Part shown: positions 6,934-14,524 of the stretch, piece after piece
How the letters are laid out: each line of letters starts with the position of its first letter
Numbering within the stretch: the stretch's first letter is position 1
Source: an uncultured Lachnospiraceae bacterium
GTDB taxonomy: Bacteria; Bacillota; Clostridia; Lachnospirales; Lachnospiraceae
Assembly (NCBI GenBank): GCA_910589265.1
Contig: CAJUTQ010000001.1
Span: forward strand, 1-17,188
Direction: 5' to 3'
DNA length: 17,188 bases
Made by a program: the position numbers and the translations under genes
Notes under the pieces: generated by a model
Database searches by the model: none
Told to the model about the DNA's origin: nothing
What the model saw: the letters and a program-made list of their open reading frames with translations, nothing else

Positions 6934-7932
6934 ATGTGGAATACAATTCAATGTGCAGTTCAGGGTAGAGGGCATATTAAAACTGAAACACCTTGTCAGG
7001 ATAAAACATATGCACTCTTTAAAAATGATATATATGCTATTGCATTAGCAGATGGGGCAGGATCAGCCAAAATGTCACATTATGGTGCAGAATATGTTAC
7101 TAAACAAATTTGTGAAGTATTGACTGATGATTTTGATATGTATTATGCTGAAGAAGACGGATCAGCTATTAAAAGAAAAATTGTAAATGACCTGATTGAT
7201 GGGCTTCAGAAGATTGCAATTAACTATGGATGTGATATAAAAGAGTTGGCATCAACATTGCTAGTTGCTGCTGTAAAAGATGATAAATATATACTGATCC
7301 ATATAGGTGATGGTGTAATTGGCTATTTGAAAGATGATGAAATAAAAATAGCTTCACATCCAGAAAATGGTGAGTTTGTTAATACTACTGTTTTTGTTAC
7401 TTCAAGAGATGTGTTACATACTATGAAAATCATAAAAGGAAAATTGGGAAATATACATGGATTTGCATTAATGTCAGATGGCACAGAAACTAGCTTTTAC
7501 AACAAGAAGGATAAATTATTGGCACCAGCATTGAAAAAACTGATGAAATTATCTCAAATTATGGAAGTTTCTTGTCTGGAAAGGGAAACCATGAAAAGTT
7601 TTGAGAATATTATAAAAAATAATACAACAGATGATTGTAGTATTATTTTGCTTGTTGAAGAAGATTATTCATTTCATGGATATAATTTACTACCCCGAAA
7701 AGAGAAGGAGATTATGCTTGGATATAGCAATGCATTGTTAAGTAAAAAAAGAATGCAACGCTTTGGCGAAATACTTAATTTCCTGGTTTTTCCGAATACA
7801 TTATTTTCAGTATCTAGAAAAATATATTTAAAGAAAAAGTATACAATGAAATATATAGATGTGTTACTAGAACAGAACTTGATTGTAAAGAACAAAGAGA
7901 TATATCAGACTGCAGTGATAATGGAAAAATGA
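6934..7932 (+). CDS. PP2C-family protein phosphatase, 332 aa
   Basis: The ATG at 6934 follows GGAGGG by 5 nt; upstream in-frame codons overlap the vWA gene and are discarded. The PP2C metal-site motifs are all present: QDKT (D23), ADGAGS (D40, G41), HIGDG (D126), SDGTE (D182) and TTDDCS (D233/D234). An active Mg2+/Mn2+-dependent Ser/Thr phosphatase is expected, like the PP2C partner in TerY-P triads. About 85 extra residues follow the catalytic core (about 248-332), basic and helical, ending in a segment that could be a small winged-helix or docking domain. It is the natural antagonist of the kinase at 2211. It ends 9-24 nt before the ATPase gene, depending on that gene's start. Confidence 0.9.
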   Translation: MWNTIQCAVQGRGHIKTETPCQDKTYALFKNDIYAIALADGAGSAKMSHYGAEYVTKQICEVLTDDFDMYYAEEDGSAIKRKIVNDLIDGLQKIAINYGCDIKELASTLLVAAVKDDKYILIHIGDGVIGYLKDDEIKIASHPENGEFVNTTVFVTSRDVLHTMKIIKGKLGNIHGFALMSDGTETSFYNKKDKLLAPALKKLMKLSQIMEVSCLERETMKSFENIIKNNTTDDCSIILLVEEDYSFHGYNLLPRKEKEIMLGYSNALLSKKRMQRFGEILNFLVFPNTLFSVSRKIYLKKKYTMKYIDVLLEQNLIVKNKEIYQTAVIMEK

Positions 7933-7956
7933 GCATGAATAATGGGAGTATTGGGG

Positions 7957-10947
7957 ATGGATAAGGAAAAATTTGTGCTGGATTTTATTAAAAGTCCAGA
8001 AAAATATTATCTTGAAGATGACAAAAGAATTAATATCGGTTCTAATCCATCAATAAAACTTGAAGATGTTGTATTCTATAGAATTGATAGGATTACCTTT
8101 GAAAATAAGGCACCACGTAAAGAAGCACTAGAAAATGTACTAAGTGCAATGAGAATAAAGGGTGTTAATTTTCTTTATCTAATCAAAGGTGATAAAAAGG
8201 GTGTATCTTTTTATTATGGAATATCAAGAGATTTGATTCAGAAGATAACTTTAGCATATAATATAGATGAGTTGGGCGAGATGATTCTTAAACCTGGACT
8301 TGAAAGCAATTTTAGAGGAAGTAAAATAACAAAATTGCAGGATGAAGAGGAACAGGAAATTATTGACACACTTTCTAATATGAATTTTATTGGAAATTTG
8401 GATGGAGTACCAGGAATAAATGGTGATAATGAAAATTACCAAGGAGTGGATAGAATGGTAGATGTAATGCTTGGAGATGAGTTTGCATTTCTGGTCACAG
8501 CTAAGGCTTTACCACCTAAAGCAATTCGACACTTTGAAAATAATATCTACAATTTTTATGACCATTTGATTCCAATTTCTAAAAAAAATATACAAACAGG
8601 GGAAAATACAGGAATAACTGATATTGATACATTGGCAGTTGGAACAAATGTATCAGACGCTAAAGGAAATCAAACAGGAAAAACTACAAATCATGGTAAG
8701 TCACATCAAGAAACAAGGTCATCAACAAAGCCTAATGGCTCAGATGAATCAAGAACTGAGGGGACGTCATCAACAAACAATGAAGGTGTTTATTCGGAAA
8801 ATACAGGCACAAATAATACACATACCGAGGCATCGTCTGAAAACCGAACAACTGGGAAGAATACCACTAATGGAACATCAAAGAATACCAGTTATGAATT
8901 TTCAAATAAAGAAGTGCAGGAGTGGCTTAAATATATAGATGAGGTGATTTTAAAGCGGCTTGATTATGGAAAAGGAAAGGGAATATATATTTCTACCATT
9001 TCGCTTTTTACCATGAATGAAGCTGAAATGGTTAAATTGGAAAATACTGTAACTGCGTTATTTTCAGGTGAATCGGGAAATAAAGTACCTTTACGAAAGA
9101 TTACTTTAGAGAAAAATGGACAGAGACAAGTAATACTAAGAAACTTTCAGATTCCAATTGCTAATTTTATACATGAGATTTCAGAAAATGAAGTATATAC
9201 GAGAACTGCACTGTCACAGTATATTACTCAGCAAAGAGCTTTTTTAGGAAATTGGTTTTCAGTAAATGAACTTAGTATTATTGCAGGATTACCACAGAAA
9301 GAGATTGTTGGGCTTGCTCTAAGGGAAGAGGTAGAATTTGGCTTAAACTATAATGATAAAATACCCAATAATTCAAAACTTTATTTGGGAAATTTAGTCC
9401 AAAGTGGAAATGAATTAGATATATCAGTTTTACTTGATCGAAGAGAATTAAATAAACATACTTTTGTTGCAGGTGTGACTGGAAGCGGAAAAACAACAAC
9501 ATGCCAGAAGCTTTTGATTCAAAGTAAGCTTCCATTTCTTGTGATAGAGCCTGCTAAAACGGAATATAGGATATTAACAAAGACATTTGGTGATATTTTG
9601 GTCTTCACATTAGGAAAAGATAAAATAGCTCCTTTTCGGTTAAATCCATTTGAATTTTATCCACATGAATCTATTACATCTCATGTGGATATGATAATGG
9701 CAAGTATAGAATCTGCATTTGATATGGAAGCGGCGATTCCACAAATCATAGAAAAATCCATATATGAGTGCTATAAAGACTATGGATGGGATATAAATGA
9801 CGATTCAAATAAGTATTACTCTGCAAAAGAGATAGCAGGTGGTGCATATGTATTTCCTACATTGTCAGATTTAATTGAAAAGACAGAGGAAGTAGTAAAA
9901 ACTCAAGGATTTGACATAAGGCTTCAAAGTGATTATATAGGATCCATAAAGGCAAGGCTTCAAGGGCTAACAATAGGCTCTAAGGGGTTGATGCTTAATA
10001 CAAGAAGATCTTTAGATTTCAGAGATTTAGTTCATAAGAAGGTAATATTAGAGCTTGAAGAGATACGTAGCGGGGCAGAGAAAGCTCTGGTAATGGGTTT
10101 TATTATATCAAATTTAATGGAAGCAATAAGGGCTGAGTATAACAAAGATTTAGAGTTTAAACATATTACATTAGTAGAAGAAGCACACAGATTACTCGGT
10201 AAATATGAGCCAGGTGATTCACTGACAAAGAAACAGGGCATAGAAATGTTTTCAGATATGCTGGCTGAAGTTAGAAAGTATGGAGAGGCTCTTGTAATTG
10301 TAGACCAGATTCCAAGTAAACTTACACCAGAGGTATTAAAGAATACAAATACAAAGATTGTACATAAAATATTTGCTCAAGATGATAAAGAGGCTATTGG
10401 AAATACAATGGCATTATCTAATGATCAAAAAGAATTTTTGTCTTTCTTAAATAAAGGTCGTGCAGTTGTATTTTCACAAGGTTGGGATAGTAGTTTACAG
10501 GTTCAGGTTATTCCTGAAACAGATACAAGCAGTAAGGAAATAATAAATGAGGAATTAATTCACAATTTAGCTCTAGAGTACTATTGCAGAAATTATCAAT
10601 CAGGAATATATCCCAGCTTGAAATATTATGAAAGTTTTCCTGATAAAAATATATTTGAGAAACATTTGAATTACCGAAAAGATATGGAACAATTGATTCA
10701 ATATTTTCAAGAAGTGTTAAAGAAATACCATGCTGCAAAGGAATTTCAAAATATAATTATAACTTTGGAAAGTGTAATGTCTATTGAAAAGCAAGCAATG
10801 TATATTCGTGATTACATTTATTATTCAGACAAAAACGATGAAAAACTTAATGCAATATGTTCTCTGCTTGTAGAGGTTAAAAATGGACATTTTGATGTAA
10901 CAGAATTTAATGAAAAATTATCATATGGAAGGAGAGTAAAAAAATGA
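7957..10947 (+). CDS. HerA/DUF87-type ATPase with low-complexity insert, 996 aa
   Basis: A large P-loop ATPase of the HerA/FtsK-VirB4-like group. Walker A is GVTGSGKTTT (506-515, K512) in the family setting HTFVAGVTGSGKTTTCQ, followed by FLVIEPAKTEYR. Walker B is ITLVEEAHRLLG (E741/E742). VIVDQIPSKL and NTNTKIVHKI follow as in HerA sensor regions. The first 210 residues form an unrecognised alpha/beta domain. Residues about 213-314 are a Ser/Thr/Asn/Gly linker with almost no hydrophobic residues. After the ATPase core come about 140 helical residues. HerA-like hexamers move or open nucleic acid and usually work with a nuclease; here the PIN domain at 2211 is a candidate. The ATG at 7957 (GGGAG 8 nt upstream) is preferred over 7942, which lacks a good site. 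Confidence 0.85.
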   Translation: MDKEKFVLDFIKSPEKYYLEDDKRINIGSNPSIKLEDVVFYRIDRITFENKAPRKEALENVLSAMRIKGVNFLYLIKGDKKGVSFYYGISRDLIQKITLAYNIDELGEMILKPGLESNFRGSKITKLQDEEEQEIIDTLSNMNFIGNLDGVPGINGDNENYQGVDRMVDVMLGDEFAFLVTAKALPPKAIRHFENNIYNFYDHLIPISKKNIQTGENTGITDIDTLAVGTNVSDAKGNQTGKTTNHGKSHQETRSSTKPNGSDESRTEGTSSTNNEGVYSENTGTNNTHTEASSENRTTGKNTTNGTSKNTSYEFSNKEVQEWLKYIDEVILKRLDYGKGKGIYISTISLFTMNEAEMVKLENTVTALFSGESGNKVPLRKITLEKNGQRQVILRNFQIPIANFIHEISENEVYTRTALSQYITQQRAFLGNWFSVNELSIIAGLPQKEIVGLALREEVEFGLNYNDKIPNNSKLYLGNLVQSGNELDISVLLDRRELNKHTFVAGVTGSGKTTTCQKLLIQSKLPFLVIEPAKTEYRILTKTFGDILVFTLGKDKIAPFRLNPFEFYPHESITSHVDMIMASIESAFDMEAAIPQIIEKSIYECYKDYGWDINDDSNKYYSAKEIAGGAYVFPTLSDLIEKTEEVVKTQGFDIRLQSDYIGSIKARLQGLTIGSKGLMLNTRRSLDFRDLVHKKVILELEEIRSGAEKALVMGFIISNLMEAIRAEYNKDLEFKHITLVEEAHRLLGKYEPGDSLTKKQGIEMFSDMLAEVRKYGEALVIVDQIPSKLTPEVLKNTNTKIVHKIFAQDDKEAIGNTMALSNDQKEFLSFLNKGRAVVFSQGWDSSLQVQVIPETDTSSKEIINEELIHNLALEYYCRNYQSGIYPSLKYYESFPDKNIFEKHLNYRKDMEQLIQYFQEVLKKYHAAKEFQNIIITLESVMSIEKQAMYIRDYIYYSDKNDEKLNAICSLLVEVKNGHFDVTEFNEKLSYGRRVKK

Positions 10948-11621
10948 GTTTATTCACATCAATTGGAGGTTTTATTTCTTTAGCAATTTCAACAGTGGGA
11001 CCAGTAATTGCGACGGTTACTGATGTTTTAATTAATAAATTGCCTCCTGCAATTGAAGTTGCAAAGGTCACAATTGCAGCAATTTCTGTGGTTGTTTCTG
11101 AATTGTGTGAGGTTCTTGATATTGCTCCACCAAATGAAAAAGTGGATGAATTAGGTGCCAAGGCAATGCAAGAAGATACTCGTCCTAAAATGGATGAGGA
11201 ATCAACACAGGAATATTTGGATTATCTGAGAAATGATGTGAAACTTGATGAAGAAAAGTATATGAGTATGTCTGAAACCGAGAAGATAGCCTGTGAAGCA
11301 CTTGGTACATCAATGCTTGCTAAATCCATTGAAGAAAAGACAGGTATTGAATTGCCACCTGAGTTTTTACTTACGATATCCAAGTCAAAACTGCGTTATG
11401 AGCAGGTAGAAAAATTTATACATACATTTTCTGAAAATGAAATATATTCAATGGGAGAATTTACTAAGTATATTTCAAATAACATGTCAGAAACAGAAGC
11501 AGTAAAAGTTGGAGGCGTAGTAAAAGAAGCAATCAAAGAATTATCCCCTGAAATGACAGATGCGGATATTCAAAAAGAAATTATTGCAATGAAAAGAGAT
11601 TATTTTTCTGAGAATGATTAA
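10944..11621 (+). CDS. Unknown 225-aa protein, hydrophobic N-terminus and helical body
   Basis: I do not recognise this family. Residues 1-58 are rich in I, V, A, L, G and S with few charges (for example FISLAISTVGPVIATV and VTIAAISVVVSEL). They could form one or two membrane-associated or amphipathic helices. Residues about 65-225 are charged and mostly helical (KVDELGAKAM, IEEKTGIELPPEF, GVVKEAIKELSPEM). No catalytic motif stands out. The start overlaps the ATPase stop in ATGA (4 nt), with GGAAGGAGAG just upstream, so it is translationally coupled to the ATPase and probably made in step with it. It is the last gene of the operon. Possible roles are a membrane anchor, a membrane-active effector or an adaptor for the ATPase; the sequence does not decide. 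Confidence 0.8.
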   Translation: MSLFTSIGGFISLAISTVGPVIATVTDVLINKLPPAIEVAKVTIAAISVVVSELCEVLDIAPPNEKVDELGAKAMQEDTRPKMDEESTQEYLDYLRNDVKLDEEKYMSMSETEKIACEALGTSMLAKSIEEKTGIELPPEFLLTISKSKLRYEQVEKFIHTFSENEIYSMGEFTKYISNNMSETEAVKVGGVVKEAIKELSPEMTDADIQKEIIAMKRDYFSEND

Positions 11622-11643
11622 AATTTTAAATATATATTCACAA

Positions 11644-11668
11644 TTCACAATATCTGCTGTTTTGTGAA
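11644..11668 (+). terminator. Weak hairpin after the operon
   Basis: TTCACAA (11644-11650) pairs with TTGTGAA (11662-11668) around an 11-nt loop, 22 nt after the last stop codon. A TCTTTTTCTT tract follows about 14 nt later rather than directly. It is a possible weak terminator or an mRNA 3'-end stabiliser. Confidence 0.3.
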
Positions 11669-11836
11669 AATGAAATTGAATCTTTTTCTTGGTAAATTTT
11701 AAGGTTAGTGAGTATAGCTATAGAAATTTCAATGAAACAAGTTTATGTCAATTTTTTTGAATGATGATTGCCTTTTTGTCTATCCCAATAGCCTTTGTAT
11801 ATGTTAATTTTCCTTTCTTTGTTTACACTGATATAT

Positions 11837-11870
11837 ATACCATATGAATGACCAATATTTCATATGGTAT
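11837..11870. repeat. Perfect 12-bp inverted repeat
   Basis: ATACCATATGAA (11837-11848) and TTCATATGGTAT (11859-11870) are perfect inverse complements around a 10-nt spacer. Without a strong T-run this looks more like a protein-binding palindrome or RNA hairpin than a standard terminator. It lies about 215 bp after the operon. Confidence 0.6.
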
Positions 11871-12646
11871 GTTGTTATTAATACTGTTAGTGCACCTTAA
11901 GATTTGGGCATGCTCCATATTAAAAATTACTGACAGATGACAACATCTGCCTAAAAGAAATCGGAATATGTATAAAGTTATTCTTATAACACAAAAAATA
12001 ATATATACAGCGTAAATTGTATAACATGAATATTATGAAACCGACACTTGTTATATGAAAAAATCCTCTTCTTTTTCGTTTTTCTTCCTTTATGTATCTG
12101 TCTGATGATAGATCATTTTTCTATTTTTAATAAAAAATTCTTTTTATACAAAACAAGCATAGGTTTAATGAAAGATAAAGAACTGGAAGGGGATTTTTAG
12201 TATGTAATATAAAGTATATTCAAATATTAGAATGTCTATTGAAACTTCACAGAACCATTTTTATAGATTAGTCATAAAGCACATAAGTCGTTCTAAAAGA
12301 TTCAGAATGATTTATAAATGTGTTAAATGAAAATTCTTATATTGAATTTATATGTTTTCCAATACATAGATTGTTCCCAATATGTAAGTTGTTGCCTAGT
12401 GTAATTTACAGGTATAATTAATCCTGTATTTGCTGTAGTCAACACCCTCCTCCTCTTTTTTCGTCCATTTTTTTCCAGATATCTACCCGATCTAAATAAT
12501 CATCATTCTTTTTCTGCTGATATTTTCCATCTGTGCATGTGCATCAAAAATTTTGGGTGGATAGAAACAGGTAAAAAGATATTAAAAATGAAAGAAGAGG
12601 AGGGTTCTGGTGGACTAAAAAATGGATTTTAGAGTGCTATCAGAAT
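11871..12646. other. Gene-free AT-rich stretch
   Basis: I find no supported gene on either strand in this part of the 1.27-kb gap (11622-12891). It holds imperfect tandem 17-mers at about 12359-12395 (CCAATACATAGATTGTT, CCAATATGTAAGTTGTT) and a TATAAT at 12413-12418 with TTGTTG 18 bp upstream. It also holds a long-range complementary pair, ACCCTCCTC (12444-12452) with GAGGAGGGT (12597-12605). A replication origin or small RNA could lie here, but nothing proves it. Confidence 0.4.
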
Positions 12647-12675
12647 GTGCCTGTAAGTCTTATGAAGGCACTTTT
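12647..12675 (+). terminator. Hairpin GTGCCT/AGGCAC with TTTT
   Basis: GTGCCT (12647-12652) pairs with AGGCAC (12666-12671) over a 13-nt loop and is followed by TTTTATGG. It is a modest plus-strand terminator shape with no known gene upstream. It could end a transcript begun at the TATAAT at 12413. Confidence 0.35.
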
Positions 12676-12717
12676 ATGGATTAGACAATATATATAGCCT
12701 TTATATGAAAATTGCTC

Positions 12718-12740
12718 TAAAAGCCTTACAGAGGCTTTTA
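12718..12740. repeat. Perfect 9-bp stem hairpin
   Basis: TAAAAGCCT (12718-12726) and AGGCTTTTA (12732-12740) form a perfect stem with a 5-nt loop. Its A-flank and T-flank are symmetric, so it could act as a weak bidirectional terminator. Its right side resembles the hairpin at 12647. Confidence 0.45.
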
Positions 12741-12810
12741 TGAGGGCAGCAGGAAAGAAAGGGTAGGGAAAATGGGGAAGAGGAGTTTTTCTGCTATAGA
12801 AATATTTGTA

Positions 12811-12841
12811 TTATAAAACCTGCACATAGAATTGTACAGGT
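12811..12841 (-). terminator. Intrinsic terminator of the minus-strand gene at 12892
   Basis: On the minus strand ACCTGTACA and TGTGCAGGT pair (9 bp with one G-U) around ATTCTA and are followed by TTTATAA. It lies about 50 nt after the stop codon at 12892. Confidence 0.55.
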
Positions 12842-12891
12842 TCTATATAAAATGTAACTCTTCCATTTTATCAGTTACTATAAGATAACTA

Positions 12892-13608
12892 TCATTTTAC
12901 TGCAATTTTTTCAATCTGTTCCACAGTCTGTATGCTGTCAATATTTAGCAAAATTCCCAGCATATCTACACAGCCAAATGATGGCAGTACTGGTTCACCT
13001 GATGACATGGTAATATTGTTTACCAGTCCATTATCTTTGTTTACCCTTATAGCAAAATAACCATATTCATCATTATTGGTTTCGCTGTAGCTGAATGTCT
13101 GGCCAATAATATTGTATTTATGCTGGAATTTGTTTAATGCAGGTATCTTTTGGATTACAATATAGCAGCCTTCACAGTTGTTTTTGTTGTCAGACTGCTG
13201 GTGGTCAATTATAGCATAGTAAATGTCAGCATTACTGGTGTAGATGTCAAGGCTGCTGTCATTTTCAGAATGCAGAAACATTTTGGCAAGTTCTATTGTT
13301 CTGCTGTGGCTTAATGGTTTTCTGCTGGCAACAAAACCTGTGTATGCAATATTACTTTGTTCCAGGTATTTCTGGATGTAATCTGCTGTTTTTTCATACA
13401 AACAGTTCTGGACTGATTCCAGCATTTTCTTTGTTTCTTCCTGTGCTAATTCTGCATCAAATGAAATGGAATAAATGTTTTCGTCATCCATAATTTCAAA
13501 TTTGTAAGACAAGAATTTGTTACTGCTTCCCTTCTGCTGCATGGTATTTTCTGCTGTATCCTCCATCTGTGTGCATGTGATGTTTTTGTTAAATTTCTTT
13601 TGATTCAT
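12892..13608 (-). CDS. Hypothetical protein, 238 aa
   Basis: I do not recognise this protein. The ATG at 13608 is chosen because AAGGAGG lies 8 nt upstream on the minus strand; the open frame extends 21 codons further to 13671 but without such a site. The first 30 residues are polar and probably disordered. The rest looks like a soluble alpha/beta protein with a Y-rich, D/N-rich middle (TSNADIYYAIIDHQQSD), a CEGC pair at about 147-150 and a beta-rich C-terminal third. There is no signal peptide or membrane segment. It is divergent from the Xre gene at 13865; the 256-bp region between them holds the Xre operators. It is probably a plasmid accessory protein of unknown role. Confidence 0.75.
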   Translation of the reverse strand: MNQKKFNKNITCTQMEDTAENTMQQKGSSNKFLSYKFEIMDDENIYSISFDAELAQEETKKMLESVQNCLYEKTADYIQKYLEQSNIAYTGFVASRKPLSHSRTIELAKMFLHSENDSSLDIYTSNADIYYAIIDHQQSDNKNNCEGCYIVIQKIPALNKFQHKYNIIGQTFSYSETNNDEYGYFAIRVNKDNGLVNNITMSSGEPVLPSFGCVDMLGILLNIDSIQTVEQIEKIAVK

Positions 13609-13778
13609 AATGAAATCCTCCTTTTTGTTTTTGGTACGAAAAAAGAATATCACCTGCACCATGTCTCTCATTTTTGCAAAAATGCATAAAAAGGATATGT
13701 CTATCCATCCAGTATGCCTGCAGAATTGAAGAATTTATAATTGGCATTGTAACAGATGTTTTTAACTAATTATAACAT

Positions 13779-13840
13779 TTCGTTTAATTATATCAACGAA
13801 ACAGGATTAAATTATAACTCTTATGTTGATATAATTCAAC
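13779..13840. promoter_or_regulatory. Paired palindromic operators overlapping the Xre promoter
   Basis: AATTATATCAAC (13786-13797) and GTTGATATAATT (13825-13836) are perfect 12-bp inverse copies. Each lies in a near-palindromic 16-mer: the right one is GTTGATATAATTCAAC and the left, on the minus strand, is GTTGATATAATTAAAC. The left site is also flanked by TTCGTT/AACGAA. TATAAT (13830-13835) inside the right site is a perfect -10, with TTAAAT 17 bp upstream. Repressor bound here would block transcription of the Xre gene, and probably the divergent gene as well. Confidence 0.65.
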
Positions 13841-13864
13841 AACATGAAAGGAAGGTAAACTAAA

Positions 13865-14203
13865 ATGTTAGATGTTAAGTTATGTTTGAAAGAAACAGGG
13901 CAAAGAATTATGGAACGAAGAAAGAAAATGGGGTTGACACAAGAACAATTAGCAGAAAAATGTGAATTAACAACACAGGCAGTTAGCTACTTTGAATCTG
14001 GAAAACGAAACATGCGACAAGATTCTCTAATGAAAATCGCATTAGGTTTAGGTGTCAGTACTGACTATTTACTAACAGGGGATATTATTGACAAAGACAA
14101 GCTACTGTTGTCAGAAAAGCTGGATAAGCTTACTCCAAAAGAAATAAGAATAATAGAAGGGATTGTTGATGAATGTATTAATTTATATCACAAGGATGCC
14201 TGA
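13865..14203 (+). CDS. Xre/Cro-CI family transcriptional regulator, 112 aa
   Basis: Residues about 9-66 form a classic HTH_3 domain: GQRIMERRKKMGLTQEQLAE, then TTQAVSYFESGKRNMR (recognition helix) and LMKIALGLGVSTDYLLTG. The tail of about 45 residues is helical and charged (LLSEKLDKLTPKEIRIIEGI) and probably mediates dimerisation. Length is normal for small plasmid or phage Xre repressors. GGAAGG precedes the ATG by about 9 nt. Paired operators over its own -10 imply negative autoregulation, and their position lets it control the divergent gene at 13608. No toxin partner is adjacent, and I see no reason to call it an antitoxin. Confidence 0.9.
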   Translation: MLDVKLCLKETGQRIMERRKKMGLTQEQLAEKCELTTQAVSYFESGKRNMRQDSLMKIALGLGVSTDYLLTGDIIDKDKLLLSEKLDKLTPKEIRIIEGIVDECINLYHKDA

Positions 14204-14223
14204 TCAGTACATAGAAGATAACA

Positions 14224-14249
14224 GGATGCTGTAATACAGAACCTTTTTT
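14224..14249 (+). terminator. Probable terminator of the Xre gene
   Basis: An imperfect stem GGATGCTG/CAGAACC around TAATA is followed by TTTTTT, 21 nt after the Xre stop codon. Further along the 321-bp gap are ACTACA/TGTAGT (14289-14303) and CCAGCTG/CAGCTGG (14312-14318 with 14332-14338). A TATAAT at 14409-14414 lacks a clear -35 but may be the -10 for the 14525 gene. I see no other gene in the gap. Confidence 0.4.
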
Positions 14250-14524
14250 ATATGGATCTATTCCAAATGGTGACTTTTAAAATATGTAACTACAATATGT
14301 AGTACATGTTGCCAGCTGGCAGGTCTGATGTCAGCTGGTTCTATTAAATAGCAAAAAAACCATATATCCTCCTCTTATTCTCTTCCTTTTCTCTTTTGTT
14401 TCTATTCTTATAATCTGCTATACATGAAACTTTGAACTTCATTTTTGCAGATTTTTTTTATTTTTAATTTTGTTATTATTCTCATGTAAGTAAAAACACT
14501 ATGAATACAAGGAGGTAAGGTTTA

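Noticed and set aside
8624..8938. 104-codon alternative frame inside the HerA-like gene
   Set aside because: It overlaps the low-complexity linker, whose repetitive codons keep a second frame open; the product is Q/H-rich with no domain.
2211..11621. Tellurite-resistance operon in the strict sense
   Set aside because: Only the TerY-P-like triad (vWA, PP2C, kinase) is present; I see no TerA, TerB, TerC, TerD, TerE or TerZ-like genes.
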